Assembly (NCBI RefSeq): GCF_001905845.1
Contig: NZ_LIVZ01000013.1
Span: 124,001-188,000 of the forward strand
Reading direction: 5' to 3'
DNA from: Streptomyces sp. TSRI0107
Lineage (GTDB): Bacteria > Actinomycetota > Actinomycetes > Streptomycetales > Streptomycetaceae
DNA length: 64,000 nt
Below the pieces are notes generated by a model. That model did not search any database. It was not told the origin of the DNA and was given only the letters and a program-made list of their open reading frames with translations. Positions 11,447-20,079 of the stretch are shown in pieces (within the stretch, counting starts at the first letter, position 1; every line of letters starts with the position of its first letter). The translations under genes were made by a program, and so were the position numbers.

Positions 11447-12918
11447 GACGGCACCGCCTCGGTGGTTCGCGCGTACAGCTTCAGCAGGCTCTGGCCGAGC
11501 ATCGCGGAGCGGTAACCGGCGCTGGCGCGGTGATCGCTCATCGGCGTGCCCTCGCCCTTCAGCACCAGGGCCGCGGCCTCGACGGTCTCGGCCGCCCACG
11601 GCCTGCCCTCCAGGGCCGCCTCGGTGGCGAGCGCGCGGATCGGGGTGGCCGCCACCCCGCCCAGGCCGATGCGTGCCTTGCGGACGACCCCGTCCTCGAT
11701 GTCGAGCGCGAAAGCGGCGGCCACGCTCGAGATGTCGTCGAAACGCCGCTTGGCGATCTTGTGGAAGGCCACGACCGGCGACAGCGGCAGCGGAACGCGC
11801 ACCGCGCGGATCAGCTCGCCGGGACGGCGCACGCTCTGCCGGTAACCGGTGAAGTAGTCCGCCAGCGGGACCTCACGCTCACCGTCGGCGTCGGCGAGCA
11901 CCACCGACGCCTCCAGCGCCAGCAGCGCCGGCGGGCTGTCACCGATGGGGGAGCCGGTACCCAGGTTGCCGCCGAGGGTCGCGCTGTTGCGGATGAGCCG
12001 GGACGCGAACTGCGGGAACAGCTCCGCCAGCAGCGGGACACTGCCGTCCAGACGGCGTTCGGTCTCGGTGAGCGTCAGCGCCGCCCCGATCTCGACGCAG
12101 TCGGATTCGACGCGCAGCTCCCGCAGTTCCGGCAGCCGGTCGATCGCGACCACGCAATCCGCCCGGCGGGAACGGATGTTCACCTCCACGCCCCAGTCGG
12201 TGGAGCCGGCGACCACCACCGCGTCGGGCCGCTCGCGCAGCAGCTCCAGCGTTTCGGCAAGGGTGCTCTTCCGCAGGAACGCGCCGTCGTCCCGGACGTA
12301 TTCGGTGGCGACCGGTACGGGCGGTGACTGCTCGCGGCGCCGCGCCAGCGGGTCCTCATCGGTCGGCGTACCGACGGCGAACGCGGCGTCGCGGATGGGG
12401 CGGTAGCCGGTGCAGCGGCAGAGGTTGCCGCTCAGCGCGTGCAGATCGAAACCGTTCGGACCGTGCTCCGCGTCGGTGCTGTCGGCACGGTCCGAGTCCG
12501 AGTCGGCGTGCGGGCAGCGGTCGGGCCGGTAGTACTCGGCGGCCATGCTGCAGACGAAACCCGGTGTGCAGTAACCGCATTGGGAGCCGCCGCGGACCGC
12601 CATCTCCTCCTGCACCGGGTGCAGGGTGGGCGGCATCCCGGGTCCGCCGGCGGTGGCGAGACCTTCGGAGGTGACGATCTCCTGACCGTCGAGCGCCGCC
12701 ACCGGGACCAGGCAGGCGTTGACCGCCACCCAGTCGGTGGGCTTGTTCACCCCGGGACGGGCCACGAGCACCGAACAGGCACCGCATTCACCCTCGGCGC
12801 AGCCCTCCTTGGTGCCGGTGAGACCGCGCTCGCGCAGGAATTCCAGCACCGTGGTGTGGGGCGCGGACGGTGAGATCGGTGCTTCTTTCCCGTTGACCGT
12901 GATCCGCGCCGCTACCAT
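11443..12918 (-). CDS. xdhA: Xanthine dehydrogenase, 2Fe-2S/FAD subunit
   Basis: The product has 491 residues. The N-terminal ferredoxin-like domain holds Cys40, Cys45, Cys48 and Cys69. The second 2Fe-2S domain has Cys114, Cys117, Cys167 and Cys169, with an acidic, low-complexity insertion (about 135-155) between the two cysteine pairs. The FAD domain covers about 215-485, with RNSATLGGNLGTGSPIGD as the flavin-binding loop. It is the first gene of the xdhABC operon, and the promoter must lie to its right. Confidence 0.95.
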
Positions 12919-13319
12919 GACAGGACTTCGTTTCGGTGCGTGATCGATCGATTCATCATGTTCGCCAACTTCAGGCAGCTTTCTGTGATCAGACGCGCCA
13001 CATCAGACGGGCAGGCGCACAACGGCACGCGACGCGACGGCGGCGTGTCGGAAGACGGTGGTGATAAACCCCGGAGAAATCCTGGAGGAACCCGGAAGTA
13101 CCGGGAAGAACCCGGAATGTGCCTCGACGGGCACATCAGAACGGCGTACTCAGCAGCCGTGCGCGATTCGACCCGGAACCCAGACCGTGCACTGGGCGAG
13201 GCGACCGAGATCAGAAATGGCGTACATCCGCTGGTCGCCTCCTTTCGGCAGTCATGGGTCGACGTCCACCGCAAAGTAGTGGCAGGGGCCACCGAGGTCA
13301 AGACATCGACCTCGGTTTC
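12919..13319. other. xdh upstream region, no convincing gene
   Basis: This 401-base stretch must contain the xdhABC promoter on the minus strand, but I cannot pin down -35/-10 boxes. At 13077-13122 the motif CCCGGAA or its near variants recurs several times at roughly 10-14 base spacing, which could be a regulator-binding array. Both open frames here have non-protein-like composition. Confidence 0.5.
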
Positions 13320-13873
13320 TCACGAGGCGGCGCTCGCGGCCTCTTCGATGAGGCCGGTGATTGGTCGCGGCTGCGAGGCCAAGGGCGTGGCCAGCGTCGA
13401 GGTCGACGACCTTGCGAGCGTTCATGCGCTGGGCCATGCGGCGCTGGTCGTCGGGGTGGATCATGCGGTCGGCCGTGGAGACCTGGTACCAGGCCGGCTT
13501 CGCGCGCCAGGCCGGCGCGGTGACGGAGTCACCGAAGGTGGACGCCGGCGGGGCCTTCTGCGTCACCGCCATCACCAGGGCTTCGTCCTCCGGGAGGTCC
13601 TGGGCGAAGCTCTCGTGGAACTTGTCTTGCTCACCCACAGATAGCCGTCGGAGTCCGGGGCGAACGCCGCGAACTAGACCAGTCCGCCGATCCCTCGATC
13701 CGCCGGACCATTTTGCGTGTGCGCTCGGCGTCGTCGGCCAGCGACGTCAACGGATTCTCGACCGCGTGCAGCTCGCCGAATCCGCGCCGGTGGAGTTCGG
13801 TGATCACTTTCGCCCAGTGGGCGGCGCCACCCCAGAAGCCGTGGACCAGAACGATTGCAGGCTTGTCCGCCAT
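13320..13873 (-). pseudogene. Alpha/beta hydrolase pseudogene (frameshifts and internal deletion)
   Basis: The ATG at 13873 opens MADKPAIVLVHGFWGGAAHW and runs through ADDAERTRKMV, the N-terminal strand and oxyanion region of a salicylate-esterase-like alpha/beta hydrolase. The expected nucleophile elbow (GHSYGG) is absent. The reading then jumps to FAPDSDGYLWV in another frame, changes frame again into QDKFHESFAQDLPEDEALVM, and after DLDAGHA continues only in a third frame as LASQPRPITGLIEEAASAAS before a stop at 13320. At least three disruptions and loss of the catalytic serine region make this a dead gene. Confidence 0.85.
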
Positions 13874-13963
13874 CGACCCGTACCCTTCAGCAGCGCGCCG
13901 ACGAAATCTTCTCATCACACGCCCATGCAGGAGCGCTCGCATGTCCACACGCCGCCGGATCGG

Positions 13964-14410
13964 TTACCGCCGAGCCACCACCGCAGGCTCGGACTCGCTT
14001 GCTCCCGAGTCGGTCCAGACGGCGAGTTCGCCCCCTGGCAGCGAGGCGAAGCGCCATCCCGCCGGGCCGGTGACCTGCCATGCTTCGAAGGACGGATCGG
14101 ACGAGCAGGTCAGTTGGTGGCCTGTGTCGAAAACGAGTCGCAGGGTGCCGGACTCGAACGCGACCGCCGACAGAACATTCGCTCGGAAGAGAACGAGGGC
14201 CGCTGCGACGTCCTGCGATTCCGGTTTCAGGAGCACGGACGGTTCGGCGTGGACTGTCCCGTGCGACAGGCTGACCGGTGCCTCCAACGCCACTTCCCAG
14301 TCCGAGTCGAGGACCAGCACGAGCCGGAAGTCCACAGCCGAGAGCCATGGGGTTTCCGGCGCCAGGGCGGCATGGCTCGAAGCCGAGGAACCGCGGACGG
14401 CGCCCGCCAC
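13964..14410 (-). CDS. DUF6188-type protein
   Basis: The product has about 148 residues and the exact start is uncertain (14410 or a little downstream). It resembles DUF6188 proteins of streptomycetes. One end has DFRLVLVLDSDWEVALEAP, the middle has LSAVAFESGTLRLVFDTGHQL, and the end has FEAWQVTGPAGWRFASLPGGELAVW. The fold looks like a small beta-rich domain without catalytic residues. The function is unknown. It lies between a dead hydrolase and the glycosyltransferase pair, with no clear operon link. Confidence 0.75.
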   Translation of the reverse strand: MAGAVRGSSASSHAALAPETPWLSAVDFRLVLVLDSDWEVALEAPVSLSHGTVHAEPSVLLKPESQDVAAALVLFRANVLSAVAFESGTLRLVFDTGHQLTCSSDPSFEAWQVTGPAGWRFASLPGGELAVWTDSGASESEPAVVARR

Positions 14411-14440
14411 CGTGCAGGTGGCGGGCCCCCGTCCGTCGTC

Positions 14441-15247
14441 TCAGTGGCGCCGCGTCACCTCCACCGACAGGTCGTTGTCGACGGTGTAGTAGGGGTGTAC
14501 GGCGGCGTCGCCGACCGGGACCGCCGGGAAGACGAACACCTCCTTGCGGTCCGCGACGTCGTCGAGGAGCCTGGCGAGCCGGATCAGGGGGGCCTCGGCG
14601 GCGGGCTGGAGGAAGACGTCCCACACGCCGGTGTGGGCGGCCAGTTCCTCGTGGCCGACCGTGACGGAGAAGTCGTGGCCGTCGGGCCCGGCGACGGGTC
14701 GCACCGTGTGCACGGTGCCGCTCCCGCCCCGCAGCCGCAGCCGCACGGCGGCCTCCTCCTGGAGCGTGACGCCGTGCAGACGCGCGCGGACCGTCACCGC
14801 CCGGTCCGTGACGTCGATCCGGTCGACCTCCGCATGGGCGGGCCGCACCCAGGCCCGTATCGCGAGATGGCCGTCCGTGGTGACGTAGGGGATCCGTACG
14901 GCCAGCGGCGCCCGCCGGTCGCGGGGCCGGCCGTCGACGAGGGCGCGCAGATCGCGCGGGCCGGGCCGCAGCCGCTGCCGCTCGGCACCGGGCTCCCGCA
15001 GCAGGAACACGTCCCACCGGCCCTCCGCGAGGACGGGGTCGGACCCGAGGACGGCGCGTCGGCGACCGTCGTCGTCGGCCTCCAGGGCGAGTTCGTGCAG
15101 GACCTGCTCGGGCTGTCCCTTCTTCGGCCGCAGCCGCAGCAGCAGCCGCGCTCCGTCGGCTGCCCCGGTGCCCGCCTCGAAGACGATCCCGCCGTCGTCG
15201 TCGACCACGCAGCCCACCCGGGGCACCGTCTCGTGCGCCGTGCTCAT
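14441..15247 (-). CDS. Conserved protein coupled to glycosyltransferase
   Basis: The product has 268 residues. The ATG at 15247 overlaps the glycosyltransferase stop as ATGA, so the two are translationally coupled. The protein contains two similar beta-rich halves with paired stretches of the kind GRWDVFLLREPGAERQRL and GVWDVFLQPAAEAPLIRL, suggesting an internal duplication of an immunoglobulin-like or jelly-roll unit. No catalytic motif is seen. Streptomyces glycosyltransferases of this kind are often followed by such a protein, and a role in cell-envelope glycan assembly is inferred from context only. Confidence 0.7.
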   Translation of the reverse strand: MSTAHETVPRVGCVVDDDGGIVFEAGTGAADGARLLLRLRPKKGQPEQVLHELALEADDDGRRRAVLGSDPVLAEGRWDVFLLREPGAERQRLRPGPRDLRALVDGRPRDRRAPLAVRIPYVTTDGHLAIRAWVRPAHAEVDRIDVTDRAVTVRARLHGVTLQEEAAVRLRLRGGSGTVHTVRPVAGPDGHDFSVTVGHEELAAHTGVWDVFLQPAAEAPLIRLARLLDDVADRKEVFVFPAVPVGDAAVHPYYTVDNDLSVEVTRRH

Positions 15248-16509
15248 CCTCGCCCCTTCCGTATGGTGCGCAGTACGCCGTGGGCCGCGGCGTGGGCCGC
15301 GTCCCGGGCGGCGAAGCCGTGGCCGGTCAGGACGTGCTGGACGCGGGAACGCTCCCGTACGCCCGCTCGGCCCGCGCGGCGCGCCGCGACCGCGTCCGTG
15401 AACAGCCGCTCGGCCTGCTCGACCACCGGGCCGGGAGCGAAACGCCGCGCGTTGCGCTCGGCCGCGCGGCCCATACGGCGGCGCAGCTCGTCGTCGCGGA
15501 CCAGCTCCAGCAGGGCCGTGGCCAGCGCGTCCCGGTCGCCGACCGGCACCAACCGCCCGTCCACCCGGTCCTCGATGATCTCGCCGGGCCCGTAGGGGCA
15601 GTCGGTGCTCACCACGGGCAGGCCGCAGCGCATCGCCTCGACGATGGTCATGCCGAACGGCTCGAAGTCGGCGGCTGTGGCGCCGATCGAGCCCTTCACC
15701 CACTCGGCCTCCATGGGGGCCGCCGCACCCATCAGGAAGACGTTGTTCCACAGGCCGAGTTCGTTGACGAGCCGCCGCAGCCGCTCCTGTTCCTCGCCCT
15801 TGCCGTAGATGCGCAGCTGCCAGTCCGGATGCTCGGCGGCGACCGCGGCGAAGGCTTCGACGAGCAGGTCGTAGCGCTTGACCGGGACCAGCCGCCCCGC
15901 CGCGACGACCACCTTCGCCGTACCGTCCGAGGTGGGCAGCACGGGGTCCGGCACGCTGTTGGGCAGGGCCTGGACGCGTACGTCCGGCAGCCTCATCTTG
16001 CGCCGGTAGGCGGCGGCGTCCGCCTCGGTGACGGTCGTGATCACGTCGAGCCTGCGGTAGGCGCGGCGCAGCGTCTGACGCAGTCGCGGCGGATGGTTGT
16101 CCAGGGTGAGGTGCTCCTGTCCGACGCGCACCACATGGTCCGGGGCTTGCAGCGCGAGGTGCACGTTCAGTCCCGGCCGGGTGCCGATCACCACGTCGGC
16201 GTCGATGGCGGCGAGGCAGTCGCCGATCCGCTCGTCCGTCAGTTCGCTGTACTGCCCGTACCGGTACTCGGCGTGCGGGAAGACCCGGGCCGGCCTCCGG
16301 TGCGCCGGATGGTCCTTCTCCTTCCGGAGATCCACCAGCGGTCGCAGCGACACTCTCGGGTCGAGCAGGAAGTTGGGACGCTCCCGGTGCCGCAGCACGG
16401 AGACGATCTCCACCTCGTGCCGCTCGGCCAGGGCTTGGGCCAGGTTGAACGTGGTGGTGATCGTCCCTCCGATGCCGTAGGCGTTGTGAAGCAGGAAAGA
16501 GATCTTCAT
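15244..16509 (-). CDS. Family GT4 glycosyltransferase
   Basis: The product has 421 residues with the GT-B fold. The N-terminal MKISFLLHNAYGIGGTITTT has the glycine-rich acceptor loop. The C-terminal domain has VVVAAGRLVPVKRYDLLVEAF, and the EX7E-like donor site lies in FEPFGMTIVEAMRCGLPVV. Retaining enzymes of this family move a sugar from a nucleotide donor to a lipid or polymer acceptor at the inner membrane face. The acceptor is not known. It is the first gene of a two-gene operon and is divergent from the conservon. Confidence 0.88.
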   Translation of the reverse strand: MKISFLLHNAYGIGGTITTTFNLAQALAERHEVEIVSVLRHRERPNFLLDPRVSLRPLVDLRKEKDHPAHRRPARVFPHAEYRYGQYSELTDERIGDCLAAIDADVVIGTRPGLNVHLALQAPDHVVRVGQEHLTLDNHPPRLRQTLRRAYRRLDVITTVTEADAAAYRRKMRLPDVRVQALPNSVPDPVLPTSDGTAKVVVAAGRLVPVKRYDLLVEAFAAVAAEHPDWQLRIYGKGEEQERLRRLVNELGLWNNVFLMGAAAPMEAEWVKGSIGATAADFEPFGMTIVEAMRCGLPVVSTDCPYGPGEIIEDRVDGRLVPVGDRDALATALLELVRDDELRRRMGRAAERNARRFAPGPVVEQAERLFTDAVAARRAGRAGVRERSRVQHVLTGHGFAARDAAHAAAHGVLRTIRKGRG

Positions 16510-16837
16510 GGCGGACTAGACCATGGCGACTTCCGTGAGGTTGCCGCCCGTTACCACTTCGTAGTCCTCCTGGATACCTGCTGTGCGTGGGCCGTTCACA
16601 ACGGGACCACGCGGTGCCGGCTCCCGGACGGGCGGGGTGGGAGCGCTCCTGGCCTTCTCGCACAGCGCTCACGAACAGCGTCGAAACAAGTACCGGACCC
16701 TTGTCTTATCGATCACGAACTCTCGTATAGTGACCGTCGGTTGATCAGCCTTCACACTCAACTGCGCAACCACGCACACGTTCCCCCCTGGACGACGTCA
16801 AGGCCGCACTCGAAGCGGCCGCCCGAGGACCTGATTG
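16510..16837. promoter_or_regulatory. Divergent promoter region, glycosyltransferase / conservon
   Basis: The 328 bases between two divergent operons are unusually AT-rich at 16690-16745. On the plus strand TTGTCT (16701-16706) and TATAGT (16726-16731) are candidate -35/-10 boxes for cvnA, though the 19-base spacing is longer than ideal. The exact start site cannot be fixed from sequence. Confidence 0.4.
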
Positions 16838-18724
16838 ATGACCGCGCAAGCCCGTCCCGGCGACCGACCCGCCGCACGACCTCTGCTCCTCATCGCGCTG
16901 ACGGCCGCGGCCGTGTCGGCCCTCGTCGTCGGCTGGGCGGTGTCCGTGGCACCCCCCTCCGCGCGCGGCCCGATCGGCTGGGGCGGCGGCGCCGGTGCCG
17001 TCCTGCTGTGCGCCGCCGTCACCGTCGCCGCGCACGGGCTGCGCAGCACGAAGGCGCTGCGTGCCCGGCTGCGGTCCGCCGACGCCGAAGCGGCACGCCT
17101 GGCCGGCGAACGGGAGGCACTCGGCGCGCGGTGGCGACAGGAACACCAGCGGCTGACCGAGGCCACCGCCCACGACCGCGCCGTCCTGCTGGACGAATTC
17201 GCCCGGGAGCGGGACCGCCTGGCCCAGGAGCACCAGGCCGAGCGCACCCGGCTCGAACAGGAGGTGCGGCGGCTGTCCGCGCAGGTCGACCGCGCCGTCG
17301 CCGACCGGGCCGCGGCGATCTCCGCGACCGCCAACGCCGCCGCCCGCATGCAGGCGCTCGCCACCGGCACCCTCGCCGACCTCAGGGCCATGGAGGAACG
17401 GCACAGCGACGAGGACGTACTGGCCGACCTGCTGCACCTGGACCACCGCACCGCGCAGGCCGGCCGCCTCGCCGACTCCATCGCCGTGCTCGCGGGTGCC
17501 CGCTCCGGCCGCCGCTGGGCACGCCCCATCGGGATGGAGTCCATCCTGCGGGGGGCGATGGGCCGTATCAGCGGCTACCAGCGCGTCCGGCTGCACGCGG
17601 CCAGCAGCACGGCGGTGGTCGGGCACGCGGCGGAGGGCGTCATGCACGCCCTGGCCGAACTCCTCGACAACGCCGCGAACTTCTCGCCGCCCAGCGCCGA
17701 GGTGCACGTCTACGTCGAGGAGGTCCCGGCGGGCGTCATCGTCTCCGTCGAGGACAGCGGCCTGGTCATGGGCGACATCCAGCTGCGCCGGGCGGAGGAG
17801 GCCGTCTCCGGCGGCGGCACGGGGCTGGGCGGCCTCACCGGCACTCGGCTGGGCCTCGCCGTCGTGGGCCGCCTCGCCCGCAAGCACGGCCTGAAGGTCT
17901 CGTTCCGGCCCTCGGCACGCGGTGGCACCGGCGTTCTGGTCCTCATCCCGCAGGACATCCTCACCGAGGCGCCCGCCGAATCGCGGCCGAGCCGGGGCGG
18001 CCGGCCGCCGCGCCCCCTGCCCGCGGCCCGGCCCGCCGAGGCCGCCCCGGCCCACGAACACGGCGACGGCGAGAGCGAGCAGCCCGCACGCTCGGTCGGC
18101 GGGCTGCCCAAGCGCCGCCGCGGCCACACCCTGGCCTCCGCGGAGCGGGCCCGCACCACCTCCCGAGCCGACGCGCCCCGCACCGACGCGGCCGACGACC
18201 TGAAGGCCAGGGCCGCACGCTTCGGTGAATTCCGCCGCGCCGTCCGCTCGGCGGACTCCGCCGCGGAGACGACGGGCCGTCACGCGCTGCCGTCGTCGGC
18301 GGACACCGCGGCGGAGGCCACGGGCTGTCACGCGCTGCCGTCGTCGGCGGACTCCGCGGCGGAGGCGACGGGCCGTCACGCGCTGCCGTCGTCGGCGGAC
18401 ACCGCGGCGGAGGCGACGGGCCGTCACGCGCTGCCGTCGTCGGCGGACACCGCGGCGGAGACGACGGGCCGTCACCCGTTGCCGTCACCTGCCGACTCCG
18501 CCGCGGAGAGCACCGGCCGTCACCCCCTGCCGCCGGCGGCCGACTCCGCCGCGGAGACCACCGGCCGCCACCCCCTGCCGCCGGCGGCCGATTCCGCCGC
18601 GCGGACGCCCGGCCGCCACCCCCTGCCGTCACCCGCCGACGAGCCCATCGCGCGCACCCGTCCCACCGAGACGTCACTCGACGTACCGACCCCCTCGCAC
18701 CCGGAAGGCGACACCACCTCATGA
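16838..18724 (+). CDS. cvnA: CvnA: conservon sensor histidine-kinase-like protein
   Basis: The product has 628 residues from the ATG at 16838, preceded by GAGGAC. Two hydrophobic helices (about 15-37 and 48-65) anchor it in the membrane, and a long charged coiled coil follows (about 70-150). The ATPase domain has an N box (HALAELLDNAANFSPP) and a late GTGLGGLTGTRLGLAVVGRLA segment. No H box is evident, as in other CvnA proteins, so phosphotransfer is doubtful. The C-terminal quarter is low-complexity and holds eight tandem 16-residue repeats. CvnA is thought to pass signals to the CvnB/C/D complex at the membrane. Confidence 0.92.
   Translation: MTAQARPGDRPAARPLLLIALTAAAVSALVVGWAVSVAPPSARGPIGWGGGAGAVLLCAAVTVAAHGLRSTKALRARLRSADAEAARLAGEREALGARWRQEHQRLTEATAHDRAVLLDEFARERDRLAQEHQAERTRLEQEVRRLSAQVDRAVADRAAAISATANAAARMQALATGTLADLRAMEERHSDEDVLADLLHLDHRTAQAGRLADSIAVLAGARSGRRWARPIGMESILRGAMGRISGYQRVRLHAASSTAVVGHAAEGVMHALAELLDNAANFSPPSAEVHVYVEEVPAGVIVSVEDSGLVMGDIQLRRAEEAVSGGGTGLGGLTGTRLGLAVVGRLARKHGLKVSFRPSARGGTGVLVLIPQDILTEAPAESRPSRGGRPPRPLPAARPAEAAPAHEHGDGESEQPARSVGGLPKRRRGHTLASAERARTTSRADAPRTDAADDLKARAARFGEFRRAVRSADSAAETTGRHALPSSADTAAEATGCHALPSSADSAAEATGRHALPSSADTAAEATGRHALPSSADTAAETTGRHPLPSPADSAAESTGRHPLPPAADSAAETTGRHPLPPAADSAARTPGRHPLPSPADEPIARTRPTETSLDVPTPSHPEGDTTS
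18248..18631 (+). repeat. Tandem 48-bp repeats (8 copies) in cvnA
   Basis: Eight in-frame copies of a 48-base unit encode variants of SADTAAEATGRHALPS. The central copies (2-5) are almost identical, while copies 6-8 have diverged (HPLPP, PADSAAES). This pattern suggests recent expansion by slippage or unequal crossing-over. The encoded tail is probably disordered and cytoplasmic. Confidence 0.92.
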
Positions 18725-19128
18725 CCGGCACGACCACCGTCGACGAGAAGCTCACCTGGCTCATCGAAGGGCTCCTGGAGCGCACGCCGGGCGCGCGGCA
18801 CGCACTCGTGCTCTCCCGCGACGGGCTCAAGCTGTGCCGCACCCCCGAGCTGACGGTCGACCAGGCGGACCAGCTCGCCGCGATCGCGGCCGGAATCCAG
18901 TCCCTGTCGCACGGCGCCTCGATGGAGTTCGGCGACGGCAGCGGTGGGGTGCGCTCGTCGATGACCGAGTTCTACGGCGGCACCCTCTTCATCGTCGAGG
19001 CCGGTGAAGGCGCCCACCTCGCCGTCGTCACCACCGAGGACGCCGAGCCGGGCCTGGTCGGGCACAACATGAGCGAGCTGGTGGAGCAGCTGGGCGAGCA
19101 CCTGACGGCCCAGCCGCGCACCTCATGA
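18721..19128 (+). CDS. cvnB: CvnB: roadblock/LC7 protein
   Basis: The product has 135 residues. The start overlaps the cvnA stop (ATGA). It has the roadblock/LC7 pattern with LTWLIEGLLERTPGARHALVL at the start, LSRDGLKLCRT, and a central SLSHGASMEF. Such proteins dimerise and act as regulators of MglA/Ras-like GTPases, here CvnD. It is part of the membrane-associated conservon complex resembling eukaryotic G-protein-coupled signalling. Confidence 0.95.
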   Translation: MTGTTTVDEKLTWLIEGLLERTPGARHALVLSRDGLKLCRTPELTVDQADQLAAIAAGIQSLSHGASMEFGDGSGGVRSSMTEFYGGTLFIVEAGEGAHLAVVTTEDAEPGLVGHNMSELVEQLGEHLTAQPRTS

Positions 19129-19472
19129 GGCGGCCCGGCAGGGACGACGCTCCCGACCGTCTCTACACGCTGACCGGGGGCCGCAGCCGCTCCGGCCCGG
19201 ACAGCCCGTTCGACCTGGTCACCCTGGTGGTGGCGGAGAGCGAACCGGCCCCCGGCATGCAGTCGGAGCACACGGCGATCCTGCGGATGGCCCGGACACC
19301 CATCGCCGTGGTGGAGGTGGCCGCCGAGCTGGGGCTGCCGGTGAGCATCACCAAGGTCCTGCTGTCCGACCTCCTCGCCGCGGGACGGGTCAGCGCCCGC
19401 CACCCCCGCACGTCCGCCCTTCCCGACCCCGACATCCTGGAGCAGGTGCTCGTTGGACTCCGCAGCCTCTGA
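19125..19472 (+). CDS. cvnC: CvnC: DUF742 protein
   Basis: The product has 115 residues and overlaps the cvnB stop by four bases (ATGA). It matches DUF742, with RLYTLTGGRS near the start, a central LRMARTPIAVVEVAAELGLP that forms a winged-helix-like core, and the end DILEQVLVGLRSL. It binds the other Cvn components, but its biochemical role is not established. The end overlaps cvnD by 20 bases. Confidence 0.93.
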   Translation: MRRPGRDDAPDRLYTLTGGRSRSGPDSPFDLVTLVVAESEPAPGMQSEHTAILRMARTPIAVVEVAAELGLPVSITKVLLSDLLAAGRVSARHPRTSALPDPDILEQVLVGLRSL

Positions 19473-20079
19473 CGCGCGCACCCCACTGGGTGCCTCCGCC
19501 GACAACGGTCTGAAGATCGTCGTCGTGGGCGGTTTCGGCGTCGGCAAGACGACCATGGTCCGGTCCGTCAGCGAGATCCGTCCCCTCAACACCGAGGAGA
19601 CGATGACCCGGGCCGGCGAGACGGTCGACGACATCAGCGAGGTACGCGGGAAGACCGCGACCACCGTGGCCTTCGACTTCGGCCGCATCACCCTCGACGC
19701 ACGCAACGTGCTCTACCTGTTCGGGGCACCGGGGCAGGAGCGCTTCTGGTTCCTGTGGGACCGGCTGTTCTCCGGCACGCTCGGCGCGGTCGTTCTGCTC
19801 GACACCCGGCGCATCGAGGACTCCTGGTACGCGATCGACCGCCTGGAGCGGCACGGCACGCCGTTCATCGTGGCCTGCAACGACTTCGGCGGTCCCCGGC
19901 ACACCGCCGCGGACGTCCGGGACGCACTCGACCTCGACCCCCAGGTGCCGGTCATCGACTGCGACGCCCGCTCCCGTGCGTCCAGCAAGCAGGTCCTGAT
20001 CACCTTGGTCCAGCACATCCAGCAGCACCTCGGCGACCGGCCCGCCCGAACCGCCCCGTCCCTCCGGGAGACCGTGTGA
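19453..20079 (+). CDS. cvnD: CvnD: MglA-like GTP-binding protein
   Basis: The product has 208 residues from a TTG start inside cvnC. Walker A is GGFGVGKTT (about 26-34), followed by the Ras-like switch regions and the family stretch LYLFGAPGQERFWF (the DxxG position reads GAPGQE, normal for this family). NKxD is replaced by CNDF. It is the GTPase switch of the conservon, presumably held inactive or active by CvnA-C at the membrane. The stop overlaps the P450 start (GTGA). Confidence 0.94.
   Translation: MDSAASDARTPLGASADNGLKIVVVGGFGVGKTTMVRSVSEIRPLNTEETMTRAGETVDDISEVRGKTATTVAFDFGRITLDARNVLYLFGAPGQERFWFLWDRLFSGTLGAVVLLDTRRIEDSWYAIDRLERHGTPFIVACNDFGGPRHTAADVRDALDLDPQVPVIDCDARSRASSKQVLITLVQHIQQHLGDRPARTAPSLRETV

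Noticed and set aside
12912..13301. 129-residue minus-strand frame upstream of xdhA
   Set aside because: No protein-like pattern, it spans the xdh control region and the motif array.
16745..18475. 576-residue minus-strand frame with a repeat-rich end
   Set aside because: It is the complement of cvnA; its repeats are just the antisense of the 48-bp array.
18248..18631. Possible CRISPR array
   Set aside because: The 48-bp units are head to tail without spacers and keep one reading frame inside cvnA.
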